From NCBI RefSeq assembly GCF_004138205.1, contig NZ_RXNQ01000031.1, forward strand, positions 124,001 to 188,000: a DNA stretch of 64,000 nt. The letters are read 5' to 3'. Source of the stretch: Pedobacter sp. SYP-B3415 (GTDB lineage: Bacteria; Bacteroidota; Bacteroidia; Sphingobacteriales; Sphingobacteriaceae). Positions 17,358 through 26,939 of the stretch are shown here, one piece after another (within the stretch, counting starts at the first letter, position 1; each line of letters starts with the position of its first letter). The notes under the pieces are model-generated. The model ran no database searches and was not told where the DNA came from. It worked only from the letters and a program-made list of their open reading frames with translations. The position numbers and the translations under genes were made by a program.

Positions 17358-20300
17358 ATGGAAAACACACCTCCCCGGGTCACAGCCCGGAACCGGACCA
17401 GAAATCTCATTTTGGCTGCTGCGGCAGTGCTGGCCCTTTCAGTCTCGCTCTTCTTTATTTTCAGGAAACCAAAAAAAGACAGCGATAGCAAAGCTTACGA
17501 AAAGTACATCGAAGCGTACACAGCCGGAACAATATCAAAAAAAAGCGCCATCCGTGTGCAGCTTACAGGAAATGTAAAAAACATGATTACGCCTGGCAAA
17601 GCCGATTCACGGGAGTTGCTTGAGTTCTCTCCTTCCATCAGCGGAAAAAGCTATTGGGTCGACGCCCGAACACTCGAATTCAGGCCCGAAGAAGATCTGG
17701 ATCCCGGCGAGACATACCACGCAACTTTAAATCTGGGCGAACTGACCGAAACCGAAGAGGGGCTGGAAGCGTTCGATTTCAGTTTTAAAGTCATTACGCC
17801 CGGCTTCCTGATCGAGAATTACGGTCTCGTTTCTCAGAACAGTTCTTCGCTCGACCTGATGAAGCTTTCCGGCCAGATCACTACGGCAGATACCGAGGAA
17901 ACACCTGCTATAGAAAAGCTGCTCCGGGCCTCATTGTCTAAAGACCTGCGCATCAAATGGAAACATGAGCCTGCCAAAAAACTATCAACTTTTACCATAG
18001 ATAGTATCCGGAAATCTTCAGAAAACCAACAACTTAACCTCTTTTGGGAAGGAGACGCCATCAATGCCGATCAGGAGGGCAAAACGACGCTGAACGTACC
18101 GAAACTTGGTGTCTTCACTGTGCTCGACATGCGGGCGGTGCAGGACGAGGAAGACTATGCGCTGGTACAGTTCTCAGAACCCGTCAATGTAGCACAGGAT
18201 CTGTCGGGCCTGATCACGCTTGGCAGTTTCCCGGATCTGCGTTTCACTATCGATGGCAGCCAGGTAAAGGTTTATGGCGTTGAATCATTAGAGGGCAGCC
18301 ACCGCCTTGAGGTGAATGCTGGTGTTGAAAACATCAGGAATCGACGGCTCGACGCCACCAAAATTGCCACCCTTGTCTTCGAGAACAAACTTCCCCAGGC
18401 CATCATCGCCGGAAGCGGTACCATCCTGCCAAACTCTGGTAAACTTCTGTTGCCCTTTGATGCGGTAAACCTGAGCGCTGTAGACATTACCATCATTAAA
18501 ATCTACGAAGACAACATCCCGCAGTTCTTTCAGGCAAATAACTATAAAGATGGAAACGAGCTTCGCCGGGTTGCGCGACCTGTGGTTCAGAAAACCATTC
18601 GCCTGGACGATGACAAGTCGCTGAACCTCCATAAAAAGAACCGCTTTAACCTGGACCTCGACAAACTGCTGAAAACTGAGCCTGGTGCCATGTACCGCGT
18701 TACGATCGGTTTCAGGCAGGCGTATAATCTCTATAAGTGTACTTCAACCGCCGAAGCGACCTCTTCAACAGAATCGGAGGATGACTCGTATTACTCGCAA
18801 AAAATTGACGAAGACGATGAGTTCTGGTCCCGATATGAAGCCTACTATCCGATGAACTACAGTTGGAATGACCGCGACAACCCATGTACTCCATCCTACT
18901 ACACACGGGAACGGTTTGCGAGCCGGAATCTGATGGCTTCGAATCTGGGCCTTGTTGCAAAACGCGGCAACGACAACAGCATGCTTGTCGTGGCTACAGA
19001 CCTGCTTACCGCAGAGCCGATGAGCGGTGTCGATGTTGAACTTCGGGACTATCAAAACCAGATCTTACTGAAAGGAAAAACGGACGGTGACGGTCTCGCT
19101 AATTTTACGTTGACCAGGCGGCCGTTCTTACTTATCGCAAGAAAAGGTGAAGAGCGCGGCTATCTGAAACTGGATGATGCGGGTTCACTTCCCCTGAGCC
19201 GTTTTGATGTGAGCGGAGATGTGGTTCAAAACGGAATCAAAGGTTTTATATACGGCGAACGGGGTGTATGGCGCCCCGGCGACTCGATCTTTGTTTCCTT
19301 TATACTGGAAGACAAAATTAAAAAACTGCCGGCCCGTTATCCGGTAACCTTCGAGCTGTACGATGCACGGGGCAAACTTTATCAGAAATCGATCTCCGGA
19401 AAAGCGTTAAACGGGTTCTATACGTACAAAACGGCAACCGAGACCAGCGCTCCGACCGGAAACTGGTTATTGAAGGCGAAAGCAGGCGGCTCCGTATTCA
19501 GCAAAACGATTAAGATTGAGACGGTCATGCCAAACCGATTGAAGATTGACTTCAATACCGGCGGCAGAAAGTATTTGCGCAGTGGTAGTTCCGGTGCCGC
19601 CCAATTATCGGCCCGGTGGCTTTTTGGTGCCGCTGCACAGAATCTCAGGGCCACAGTAGACGTAAACCTGAACACAACCACGACGACTTTTAAAGGTTTT
19701 GAAGGCTACAGCTTTGACAACCCGACCATCCGTTTCGAGTCGCAGGTCAAAACGGTTTTTAACGGCAGCCTGAACGAGAACGGCACGGCAGCCATTAATA
19801 CCAGCCTCGATGAGCGGTCAGCGCCGGGCATGCTGAAAGCAAATTTCACGACCAAGGTCTTTGAACCGGGGGGCAACTTCAGCCTGGATTATTTCAGCAT
19901 TCCCTACCACGTTTATAACAATTACATGGGCATACAGACACCGCAGGGCGACCGCCTGAGCGGAATGCTTGTAACCGGCAAAGATCACCGCGTAAACCTC
20001 GTTAACGTTAATACGGATGGAAAACTGGTTGCAGGTAACAAAACGGTGCAGGTGGAGCTTTACAAAGTTCAGTGGCGCTGGTGGTGGGATCAGGATGATG
20101 CGTATACCTATGCCAACTTCACCCAAAATGAGTACAACAAAATCATTGAAAAGACAAACGTTACCCTGGTCAATGGGCGCGGCAGCTGGAACCTCAGGCT
20201 TGATGAACCCGAATGGGGCCGTTACCTGATCCTGGTACGGGATCTTCAGGGCGGGCACGTAAGCGGCAAGTCTGTCTATATAGACTGGCCGGGCTGGGCA

Positions 20301-22940
20301 CAGCGCGAGCAGGCAAGCAACCCGACAGAAGCCGCCATGTTATCATTCACGGCTAACAAACAGAAGTTCCGTGTTGGGGAAGAAGTTGTGCTGACGATCC
20401 CGACGGCGAAAGCGGGACGTGCGTTTATATCTATTGAAAATGGCAGCCGTGTGCTGAAAACATTCTGGACCAAAACCGAAGCAGGTCAGACCCAGTTCCG
20501 CTTCAAGGCAGAAAAGGAAATGGCACCAAACGTATTTGCGAATGTAACACTGCTGCAGCCGCACGCGCAAACAGTGAATGACCTTCCTATACGCATGTAC
20601 GGGGCAATCCCATTGCTGATAGAAGACCCGGAAACAATCCTCAAACCGCAGATCAGTATGGCGGCGAAGATCAGACCTGAGACATCTTCAAGCCTGACCG
20701 TGTCCGAGCAAAACGGCAAGGCAATGACTTATACGGTGGCTATCGTAGATGAAGGGTTACTCGACCTGACCCGGTACAAAACACCCGACCCCCACGGCGC
20801 GTTCTACGCCCGGGAAGGCCTCGGCGTTAAAACATGGGACCTTTTCGATTATGTACTTGGTGCATGGGGTGGCAATCTCGAGCGCCTGCTCAGCATCGGT
20901 GGTGATGGCGCGGCAAACAGGAACCTGAATCCTGCCAAGGCGAACCGCTTCAAACCGGTTGTAAAATACTTAGGTCCGTTTTATCTGGGTAAAGGTGAAA
21001 AGAAAACGCATAAGTTTACGCTTCCGCCGTACATCGGTGCGGTGCGCGCCATGGTCGTAGCCGGCCAGGATGGTGCGTATGGTCATGCGGAGAAATCCGT
21101 ACAGGTAAAGAAACCGCTGATGCTGCTTGCCACCCTTCCGCGAATGATTGGTCCGGGTGAACAGTTTACTTTGCCTGTCACGGTTTTTGCCACAGAAAAT
21201 AACCTGAAAAATGTGTCGGTGTCAATTGCTGCGCAAAAACTCAACTTTAACGGAAAAAGCAGCCAGACGCTGTTCTTCCGCCAGCCGGGCGAGCAGCAGT
21301 GCTTCTTTGATGTTACCGTTCCGAACCAGACGGGTATAGCAAAGGTCAGGATTAGTGCACAGAGCGGTTCTGAGCGCTCCTACTATGATGTCGAAATGGA
21401 TGTACGCAATCCGAATCCGTTTGTGACAAATGTACAGGGCGCAACAATTCAGCCGGGACAGCGCTGGTCAACCGCTTATCAGCCTATCGGTACAGCCGGC
21501 AGCAACTCAGGCTCAATCGAGGTGTCGACGATACCACCTGTCAATCTCGGGAAGCGGCTTACCTACCTGATGCAATACCCGCATGGTTGTGTCGAACAAA
21601 CCACATCGGCAGTATTTCCTCAGTTGTTCCTGGACCAGCTCACTCAACTAAACAGCCAGCAAAAGGCCAGTGTTCAGCGAAACATTAAGGCCGGTATCAA
21701 TAAACTTAAAAATTTCCAGACGGCAGACGGCGGAATGGCCTACTGGCCGAATGAAGCAACTGCCGATGAATGGGGAACAAACTATGCGGGTCACTTCTTC
21801 ATTGAGGCACAGGCAGCGGGTTACGAAATGCCGGCTGGTGTTGAAGGCGGGCTGATCCGTTATCTGCGTTCAAAAGCAAATTCCTGGGCACCAAACAGCA
21901 GTAATTTCTACGGTGGCGATCTGATGCAAGCCTACCGGCTTTACGTACTGGCCCTGGCACGTAAACCGGAGATGGCCGCCATGAACCGGCTCAGGGCTTT
22001 CGAATACCTGTCTGTAAGCGCTAAATGGCGGCTTGCCGCGGCTTATAAACTTGCGGGACAAGCCGGAGCAGCGCAGCAACTGGTAAGAGGTTTGTCTACC
22101 GAAGTAAAACCTTACAACCAGCTATCGGGTACTTATGGATCAGATCTTCGCGATCAGGCCATGATTCTCGAAACATTGACGCTGCTTGGACAGACCGGCA
22201 AGGCAGCTTCGATGCTGCAAACGGTAGCTGCACGCATGGGAGAAGACACCTGGTACAGTACACAAACCACAGCCTACAGCCTGCTGGCCGTCGCAAAATT
22301 CTGCGGAAAAAACAGCGCTGGTAATCAGCTGCAGTATAATTATGTGATCGATGGCAAGTCAGGCAGTGTCAGCAATAAAAATTATATGAACAGCACGGCG
22401 CTTGCCTTCAAAAATGGCAGTGCAAGCATTGTAAACAACGGTAAACGCGTTCTGTTCATACGCCTCATTTTGACAGGGCAACCGGCAGCCGGTCAAAACA
22501 ATTTCCTGCCGAACCGCAGCGATGTTTTGCAGACTACTGTAACGTATAAACTTCTTAACGGCAAGGTGCTGGACCCAGCGACCCTTAAACAGGGAACAGA
22601 CTTTTTCGCAGAAGTGACCGTTCGAAACCCGGGGGGGCGCGGGCTTTACGAGCAAATGGCGCTGACGCAGATTTTCCCTTCAGGCTGGGAGATCATAAAT
22701 GCCAGACTGAACGATAATGAGAGTATCCTCGCGTCTTCCCCTGCCAACTATCAGGACATCCGGGACGACCGGGTATTTACCTATTTTAATATCAGGGAAG
22801 GAGAAACACTGACTTACAAGGTTCTGCTCAATGCATCTTATCTCGGCAGGTTCTATTTGCCGGCTACGCTGTGCGAGGCTATGTATGACAACAACATCAG
22901 CGCAACCATTCCTGGCCAATGGGTCGAAGTAACAAGATAA
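17358..22940 (+). CDS. Bacterial alpha-2-macroglobulin family protein
   Basis: A very large (1,860 residues) bacterial alpha-2-macroglobulin, thought to trap proteases in the periplasm. Residues ~15-35 form one N-terminal membrane helix followed by FRKPKKDSD. Macroglobulin-like beta domains fill the first ~1,150 residues, including the MG-type GVWRPGDSIFVSFILEDK segment near 640. The alpha-2-macroglobulin family block LTRYKTPDPHGAF is near 1,140. The thioester motif GCVEQT is intact, with Cys1411, followed by an alpha/alpha TED-like region (WGTNYAGHFFIEAQAAGY) and a C-terminal receptor-binding-like domain. Its stop overlaps the pbpC start by 22 bp. The macroglobulin-PBP1c pair is known from many Gram-negative bacteria (yfhM-pbpC) and is thought to guard the envelope when it is breached. 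Confidence 0.94.
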   Translation: MENTPPRVTARNRTRNLILAAAAVLALSVSLFFIFRKPKKDSDSKAYEKYIEAYTAGTISKKSAIRVQLTGNVKNMITPGKADSRELLEFSPSISGKSYWVDARTLEFRPEEDLDPGETYHATLNLGELTETEEGLEAFDFSFKVITPGFLIENYGLVSQNSSSLDLMKLSGQITTADTEETPAIEKLLRASLSKDLRIKWKHEPAKKLSTFTIDSIRKSSENQQLNLFWEGDAINADQEGKTTLNVPKLGVFTVLDMRAVQDEEDYALVQFSEPVNVAQDLSGLITLGSFPDLRFTIDGSQVKVYGVESLEGSHRLEVNAGVENIRNRRLDATKIATLVFENKLPQAIIAGSGTILPNSGKLLLPFDAVNLSAVDITIIKIYEDNIPQFFQANNYKDGNELRRVARPVVQKTIRLDDDKSLNLHKKNRFNLDLDKLLKTEPGAMYRVTIGFRQAYNLYKCTSTAEATSSTESEDDSYYSQKIDEDDEFWSRYEAYYPMNYSWNDRDNPCTPSYYTRERFASRNLMASNLGLVAKRGNDNSMLVVATDLLTAEPMSGVDVELRDYQNQILLKGKTDGDGLANFTLTRRPFLLIARKGEERGYLKLDDAGSLPLSRFDVSGDVVQNGIKGFIYGERGVWRPGDSIFVSFILEDKIKKLPARYPVTFELYDARGKLYQKSISGKALNGFYTYKTATETSAPTGNWLLKAKAGGSVFSKTIKIETVMPNRLKIDFNTGGRKYLRSGSSGAAQLSARWLFGAAAQNLRATVDVNLNTTTTTFKGFEGYSFDNPTIRFESQVKTVFNGSLNENGTAAINTSLDERSAPGMLKANFTTKVFEPGGNFSLDYFSIPYHVYNNYMGIQTPQGDRLSGMLVTGKDHRVNLVNVNTDGKLVAGNKTVQVELYKVQWRWWWDQDDAYTYANFTQNEYNKIIEKTNVTLVNGRGSWNLRLDEPEWGRYLILVRDLQGGHVSGKSVYIDWPGWAQREQASNPTEAAMLSFTANKQKFRVGEEVVLTIPTAKAGRAFISIENGSRVLKTFWTKTEAGQTQFRFKAEKEMAPNVFANVTLLQPHAQTVNDLPIRMYGAIPLLIEDPETILKPQISMAAKIRPETSSSLTVSEQNGKAMTYTVAIVDEGLLDLTRYKTPDPHGAFYAREGLGVKTWDLFDYVLGAWGGNLERLLSIGGDGAANRNLNPAKANRFKPVVKYLGPFYLGKGEKKTHKFTLPPYIGAVRAMVVAGQDGAYGHAEKSVQVKKPLMLLATLPRMIGPGEQFTLPVTVFATENNLKNVSVSIAAQKLNFNGKSSQTLFFRQPGEQQCFFDVTVPNQTGIAKVRISAQSGSERSYYDVEMDVRNPNPFVTNVQGATIQPGQRWSTAYQPIGTAGSNSGSIEVSTIPPVNLGKRLTYLMQYPHGCVEQTTSAVFPQLFLDQLTQLNSQQKASVQRNIKAGINKLKNFQTADGGMAYWPNEATADEWGTNYAGHFFIEAQAAGYEMPAGVEGGLIRYLRSKANSWAPNSSNFYGGDLMQAYRLYVLALARKPEMAAMNRLRAFEYLSVSAKWRLAAAYKLAGQAGAAQQLVRGLSTEVKPYNQLSGTYGSDLRDQAMILETLTLLGQTGKAASMLQTVAARMGEDTWYSTQTTAYSLLAVAKFCGKNSAGNQLQYNYVIDGKSGSVSNKNYMNSTALAFKNGSASIVNNGKRVLFIRLILTGQPAAGQNNFLPNRSDVLQTTVTYKLLNGKVLDPATLKQGTDFFAEVTVRNPGGRGLYEQMALTQIFPSGWEIINARLNDNESILASSPANYQDIRDDRVFTYFNIREGETLTYKVLLNASYLGRFYLPATLCEAMYDNNISATIPGQWVEVTR

Positions 22941-25336
22941 GACAAGGGCTTGTACGTATCGCAGCTGCGTACAAGCCTTTTATTTTTTCAGATCTGCTCC
23001 TGGGCGCATTGGCTGTCTGGTTTCTGTTGTGCCTGCCTGCGCAGCTCTTCATACAGCCAACATCTTATGTGGTAGAGGCTGCCGATGGCCGACTGCTTAA
23101 CGCCGCCATTGCTGCCGATGGTCAGTGGCGCTTTCCGGCTGCCGACAGCGTGCCTGATAAATTTAAGAAAAGCATTATCGCTTTTGAAGACAAACGGTTT
23201 TTCAGTCATCCGGGGGTCGATGTCTTTGCCTTTGCCCGTGCTGTCCGGCAAAATCTCGGGGCGAACAGCATCGTGAGCGGCGGCAGCACGCTGACTATGC
23301 AGGTAATCAGGCTGTCACGCCTGAAAAAACGCAGCCTGTGGCAAAAATTTCTGGAAGGCATCCTGGCTTTCCGGCTGGAGATCCGAAACTCAAAAAGCCA
23401 GATCCTGAACCTCTATGCCTCCAACGCACCTTTCGGGACAAATGTGGTCGGACTTGAGGCGGCATCCTGGCGTTATTTTGGCAGGCCGGCGGCAACCCTT
23501 TCCTGGGGGGAAACGGCGACGCTTGCGGTGCTTCCCAACAGTCCGTCACTGGTGCATCCGGGTCGCAATACAGCCACCCTGATCCGCAAGCGAAATGACC
23601 TGCTTGACAAAATGGTCAGACTAGAATTTATCGACCGGGAAACGGCCTCACTGGCAAAGCTGGAGCCTGTGCCGGGCAAACCCCTGCCGCTACCGCAGGA
23701 TGCCCCTCACCTGCTCAACAGATTTCGCGCTGAACAGGGTGCCAAGCCTGATACACGTTTACGCTCCTCAGTCGATTTCAACCTGCAGCAACGCGTTAAC
23801 TTGCTGCTCAGGCGTTATAACAACCGGTACCGTTCCAACGACATCAACAACATTGCTGCACTCGTTGTTAATGTCAGGAGCGGCAAGGTGATGAGTTATG
23901 TCGGCAATATGTATAACCCGGCTGAACCTGAACTGGAAAGCCATGTGGATATGATTAGCGCGCTTCGCAGCCCAGGTAGCACGCTGAAGCCGGTTCTCTA
24001 TGCAAGTATGCTCGCAGATGGATTTATTTTGCCGCAAACGCTTATACCTGATATCCCAACTCAGATATCCGGTTATACCCCTCAAAATTACGATCTTGGC
24101 TATGACGGTGCCATCGCCGCTGACAAGGCACTGAGCAGATCTTTGAATATTCCCGCTGTAAAAATGCTTCAGCAGTACAAATACGAGCGATTTTATAATC
24201 AGCTTAAGAAACTTGGCATCAGTTCCCTGACACAACCTCCCGATCATTACGGCCTGTCGTTAATTCTCGGCGGCGCAGAAGTAAGTATGTGGGAACTGAG
24301 CCGCATGTACCTTGGCATGGCGCGCAGCCTGAACCACCATAATATGTACAACGGGCAATATGACCCCCATGATTATGATAATCCTGAAATCAGTGCGGGC
24401 ACCCGCGACACCCGGTTCGACCGGTATGGCTTACAGCCGTCGGCGCCGCTCGATCATGGAAGTATCTGGGCCACGTTCAACGCCATGGAAGAGCTGATGC
24501 GCCCCGGCGAGGAAGGACTCTGGGAGCAATTTTCATCTTCCCGCCGGCTGGCCTGGAAAACCGGTACCAGTTTCGGATTCCGGGATGCCTGGGCTATCGG
24601 CCTGAGTCCGGACCACCTGGTTTGTGTCTGGGTGGGTAATGCAGATGGCGAAGGTAGGCCCGGCTTAACCGGTATTGAGAGCGCTGCCCCGGTATTGTTT
24701 GATATTTTTAAGCTGCTGCCGCCGGGCAAGTGGTTCGATGTACCGTCCTCAAAGTTGAAACGCATGCGCGTGTGTCCTGAAAGCGGATACAAAGCAGGTG
24801 ACTATTGCGATGGTGCAAAGTTTGCCCTGGTTCCGCCGGCAGGCGAAAAAACGCGCATTTGTCTCTATCACCGGCGTGTACACCTTGATGCTGCAGGCCT
24901 TTTCAGGGTTACCGACCGCTGCGAAGAAATCAGCGCTATGACACATCGGAACTGGTTTGTGCTTCCACCGTCAATGGCCTACTATTACCGCATGAAAAAC
25001 ACCGGCTACCGCGAATTGCCACCGTTTAAAGCCGGATGTACAGATCACATTGATGCAGCCATGGAAATGATCTATCCAAAAAACAATGCGATGATCTATA
25101 TTCCGCTCGAGCTGGATGGCAACAGAGGCCGGGTGATCCTCAACCTGGCACACCGTAGCCCGGCAAAAAAGGTCTACTGGCATCTGGACGGCGATTTTGC
25201 CGGTACCACAGAGACCTTTCATCAGCTGGAAGTCGCAGCATCACCGGGAAAACACCGGCTTACCCTAGTCGATGAAGACGGCGACCGCCTTGAACAAACA
25301 TTTACAGTTGCTGCAGGCAACAGGAAGCCAAACTAA
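22919..25336 (+). CDS. pbpC: Penicillin-binding protein 1C
   Basis: Bifunctional peptidoglycan synthase of the PBP1c type, 805 residues. After a short cytosolic part and one membrane helix (about 28-45) comes the GT51 transglycosylase with catalytic Glu90 in FEDKRFFSHPGVD and GGSTLTMQ. The transpeptidase has S354TLK, SLN (in SRSLNIPAV) and K547TG. The C-terminal ~90 residues are a BiPBP_C beta domain typical of PBP1c. The start overlaps the macroglobulin gene by 22 bp. Codons 10-23 coincide with a terminator-like hairpin (see 22947-22988), so either that hairpin works as an attenuator or the real start is later, at a non-ATG codon near the membrane helix. Confidence 0.94.
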   Translation: MGRSNKIRQGLVRIAAAYKPFIFSDLLLGALAVWFLLCLPAQLFIQPTSYVVEAADGRLLNAAIAADGQWRFPAADSVPDKFKKSIIAFEDKRFFSHPGVDVFAFARAVRQNLGANSIVSGGSTLTMQVIRLSRLKKRSLWQKFLEGILAFRLEIRNSKSQILNLYASNAPFGTNVVGLEAASWRYFGRPAATLSWGETATLAVLPNSPSLVHPGRNTATLIRKRNDLLDKMVRLEFIDRETASLAKLEPVPGKPLPLPQDAPHLLNRFRAEQGAKPDTRLRSSVDFNLQQRVNLLLRRYNNRYRSNDINNIAALVVNVRSGKVMSYVGNMYNPAEPELESHVDMISALRSPGSTLKPVLYASMLADGFILPQTLIPDIPTQISGYTPQNYDLGYDGAIAADKALSRSLNIPAVKMLQQYKYERFYNQLKKLGISSLTQPPDHYGLSLILGGAEVSMWELSRMYLGMARSLNHHNMYNGQYDPHDYDNPEISAGTRDTRFDRYGLQPSAPLDHGSIWATFNAMEELMRPGEEGLWEQFSSSRRLAWKTGTSFGFRDAWAIGLSPDHLVCVWVGNADGEGRPGLTGIESAAPVLFDIFKLLPPGKWFDVPSSKLKRMRVCPESGYKAGDYCDGAKFALVPPAGEKTRICLYHRRVHLDAAGLFRVTDRCEEISAMTHRNWFVLPPSMAYYYRMKNTGYRELPPFKAGCTDHIDAAMEMIYPKNNAMIYIPLELDGNRGRVILNLAHRSPAKKVYWHLDGDFAGTTETFHQLEVAASPGKHRLTLVDEDGDRLEQTFTVAAGNRKPN
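22947..22988 (+). terminator. Terminator-like hairpin inside the 5' end of pbpC
   Basis: GGCTTGTACG (22947-22956) pairs perfectly with CGTACAAGCC (22968-22977) and is followed by TTTTATTTTTT. It begins six bases after the macroglobulin stop codon, where a terminator for that gene would be expected, yet lies within the pbpC reading frame. Confidence 0.65.
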
Positions 25337-25391
25337 AAGACAACCTGCGTGTTAAAAAAGTACAATTCCAATTTCATAAAAAACTAAGATC

Positions 25392-26450
25392 ATGACAACA
25401 GTAAAAGCTTACGCAGCTCAAAATGCCGATTCGCCGCTTGCCCCGTTCAGCCTGGACAGACGCAGCCCTGAGACCGACGACGTCGAAATTGAAATTCTGT
25501 ACTGCGGTGTCTGTCACTCCGATATTCACACAGCCCGAAATGAATGGCAGGGAACCATGTACCCCGTTGTTCCGGGGCACGAAATCGTAGGCCGGGTAAC
25601 AAAAACAGGCAGCGGCGTTACAAAATTCAAAGCCGGCGACATAGTCGGGGTGGGCTGTTTTGTGGATTCGTGCCGGACCTGCAGCAACTGCCAGGATGGC
25701 CTCGAGCAGTACTGCGAAAACGGACATTCTCAAACATATAACTCTTATCTTCAGGATCGTAAGACGATTACCTACGGCGGGTATTCAACACATATCGTCG
25801 TTACGCAAGACTTTGTGCTTCGCGTTTCAGAAGACCTTCCGCTCGAAAACGTTGCACCGCTGCTTTGCGCGGGCATCACCACCTATTCGCCGCTTCGCCA
25901 CTGGGGTGTAACGAAGGGCCATCGTGTTGGCGTTGTTGGGCTTGGTGGTCTGGGCCATATGGCGGTGAAACTTGCGGTAGCCATGGGCGCAGAGGTAACG
26001 ATGTTGAGCCGCTCGCCAAACAAGAAAGACGATGCCGAGCGGCTTGGTGCGCACCATTTTGCTTTGACAACTGATAAAGAAGGTGTAAAAAAGCTGGCAA
26101 ACCAGTTCGACTTTATTATAGACACCGTGTCTGCTGAACACGATTACAATGTATATCTGAGCATGCTCAAAACCAACGGTGTAATGGTATTGCTTGGTGT
26201 ACCACCCGTGCCTGCACAGGTGCCCGCGGCTAATCTCATATTTGGCCGCAAGAGTCTCGTAGGCTCGCTTGTAGGTGGTATCAGGGAAACCCAGGAAATG
26301 CTTGACTTCTGCGCTGAACACAACATTGTTTCAGACGTCGAGCTGATCTCGATTGATCAGATCAACGAGGCATTTGACCGGACCATCGATGGCGATGTGC
26401 GCTACCGGTTTGTAATCGACATGAAATCGCTTAAAGAGCAGGAAAACTAA
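25392..26450 (+). CDS. Zinc-dependent NAD(P) alcohol dehydrogenase
   Basis: Medium-chain zinc dehydrogenase/reductase, 352 residues, of the cinnamyl-alcohol/YahK-like subgroup that reduces aldehydes with NADPH. Catalytic zinc ligands are the Cys of CGVCHSD (about 40) and the His of PGHEIVG (about 62); structural-zinc cysteines lie in VDSCRTCSNCQDGLEQYC (four Cys, about 93-107). The Rossmann dinucleotide motif is VGLGGLGHMAVKLA (about 178). Length and motif order are normal. It stands alone, 55 bp after pbpC, and is followed by a hairpin terminator; its physiological substrate cannot be inferred from neighbours. Confidence 0.94.
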   Translation: MTTVKAYAAQNADSPLAPFSLDRRSPETDDVEIEILYCGVCHSDIHTARNEWQGTMYPVVPGHEIVGRVTKTGSGVTKFKAGDIVGVGCFVDSCRTCSNCQDGLEQYCENGHSQTYNSYLQDRKTITYGGYSTHIVVTQDFVLRVSEDLPLENVAPLLCAGITTYSPLRHWGVTKGHRVGVVGLGGLGHMAVKLAVAMGAEVTMLSRSPNKKDDAERLGAHHFALTTDKEGVKKLANQFDFIIDTVSAEHDYNVYLSMLKTNGVMVLLGVPPVPAQVPAANLIFGRKSLVGSLVGGIRETQEMLDFCAEHNIVSDVELISIDQINEAFDRTIDGDVRYRFVIDMKSLKEQEN

Positions 26451-26458
26451 AACCGGCA

Positions 26459-26490
26459 CCGGCGGGGCAGCCCGCCGGTTTACTGTTTTG
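26459..26490. terminator. Bidirectional terminator between convergent genes
   Basis: CCGGCGGG (26459-26466) pairs with CCCGCCGG (26471-26478) around a GCAG loop. T-rich sequence flanks it on both strands (TTTACTGTTTT on the right, TTTTAGTTTT on the minus side), serving the alcohol dehydrogenase and the lipoprotein gene. Confidence 0.75.
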
Positions 26491-26887
26491 TAAGGGTGTA
26501 AACGTCGGTAAGTCCGCTGCTGTATCGCTTGGTCAGAATCATGGTTCCGCCGGTAAACTGCAGTGCATAGTCTCCGGACAATACATAGGTACTGTCAAAG
26601 TCGCCCGGCCAGCTGCACAGGTTACTGAACTTGATCTGGTTCATAGTGATAAGGAAACGACCGTTACACAGTGCGGGATATTTTTGTAAGTCGCCCGTTC
26701 CCGTCCAGGTCTCTTGCTCAAACGTGATTGTAACATTCGATTTTTTTGAATCCTGCAAGCCCCGGCGCTCAAAAGTCCCCTTGTAAACGCCCTCTATACG
26801 AACCTGCTCTTCAGAAGTCTTATCACAGCCTGACAGCCCGAAAGTAAAGGCCATAAAAAAAACTAATCGGAGGGCAAATGTTTTCAT
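26480..26887 (-). CDS. Small lipoprotein of unknown function
   Basis: A 135-residue predicted lipoprotein. The signal peptide ends in the lipobox LSGC, with Cys at about residue 21, followed by DKTSEEQ. The mature domain looks like a compact beta-barrel or lipocalin-like fold: GVYKGTFERRG, VTITFEQETWTGTG, YVLSGDYALQF and a final TDVYTLTKQ strand. Two further Cys (ALCNGRF and NLCSWPG) could form a disulfide. I do not recognise a named family. Convergent with the alcohol dehydrogenase and possibly cotranscribed with the upstream YhhN gene (52-bp gap). Confidence 0.75.
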   Translation of the reverse strand: MKTFALRLVFFMAFTFGLSGCDKTSEEQVRIEGVYKGTFERRGLQDSKKSNVTITFEQETWTGTGDLQKYPALCNGRFLITMNQIKFSNLCSWPGDFDSTYVLSGDYALQFTGGTMILTKRYSSGLTDVYTLTKQ

Positions 26888-26939
26888 GTAAAAATGTATG
26901 TATCAAAAATACGTATCCTGTACGTATTCGAGAAATCTG

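Noticed and set aside
22919..25336. The macroglobulin-PbpC pair as a new system
   Set aside because: This pairing (yfhM-pbpC) is already known in Gram-negative bacteria; only the hairpin at the junction is unusual.
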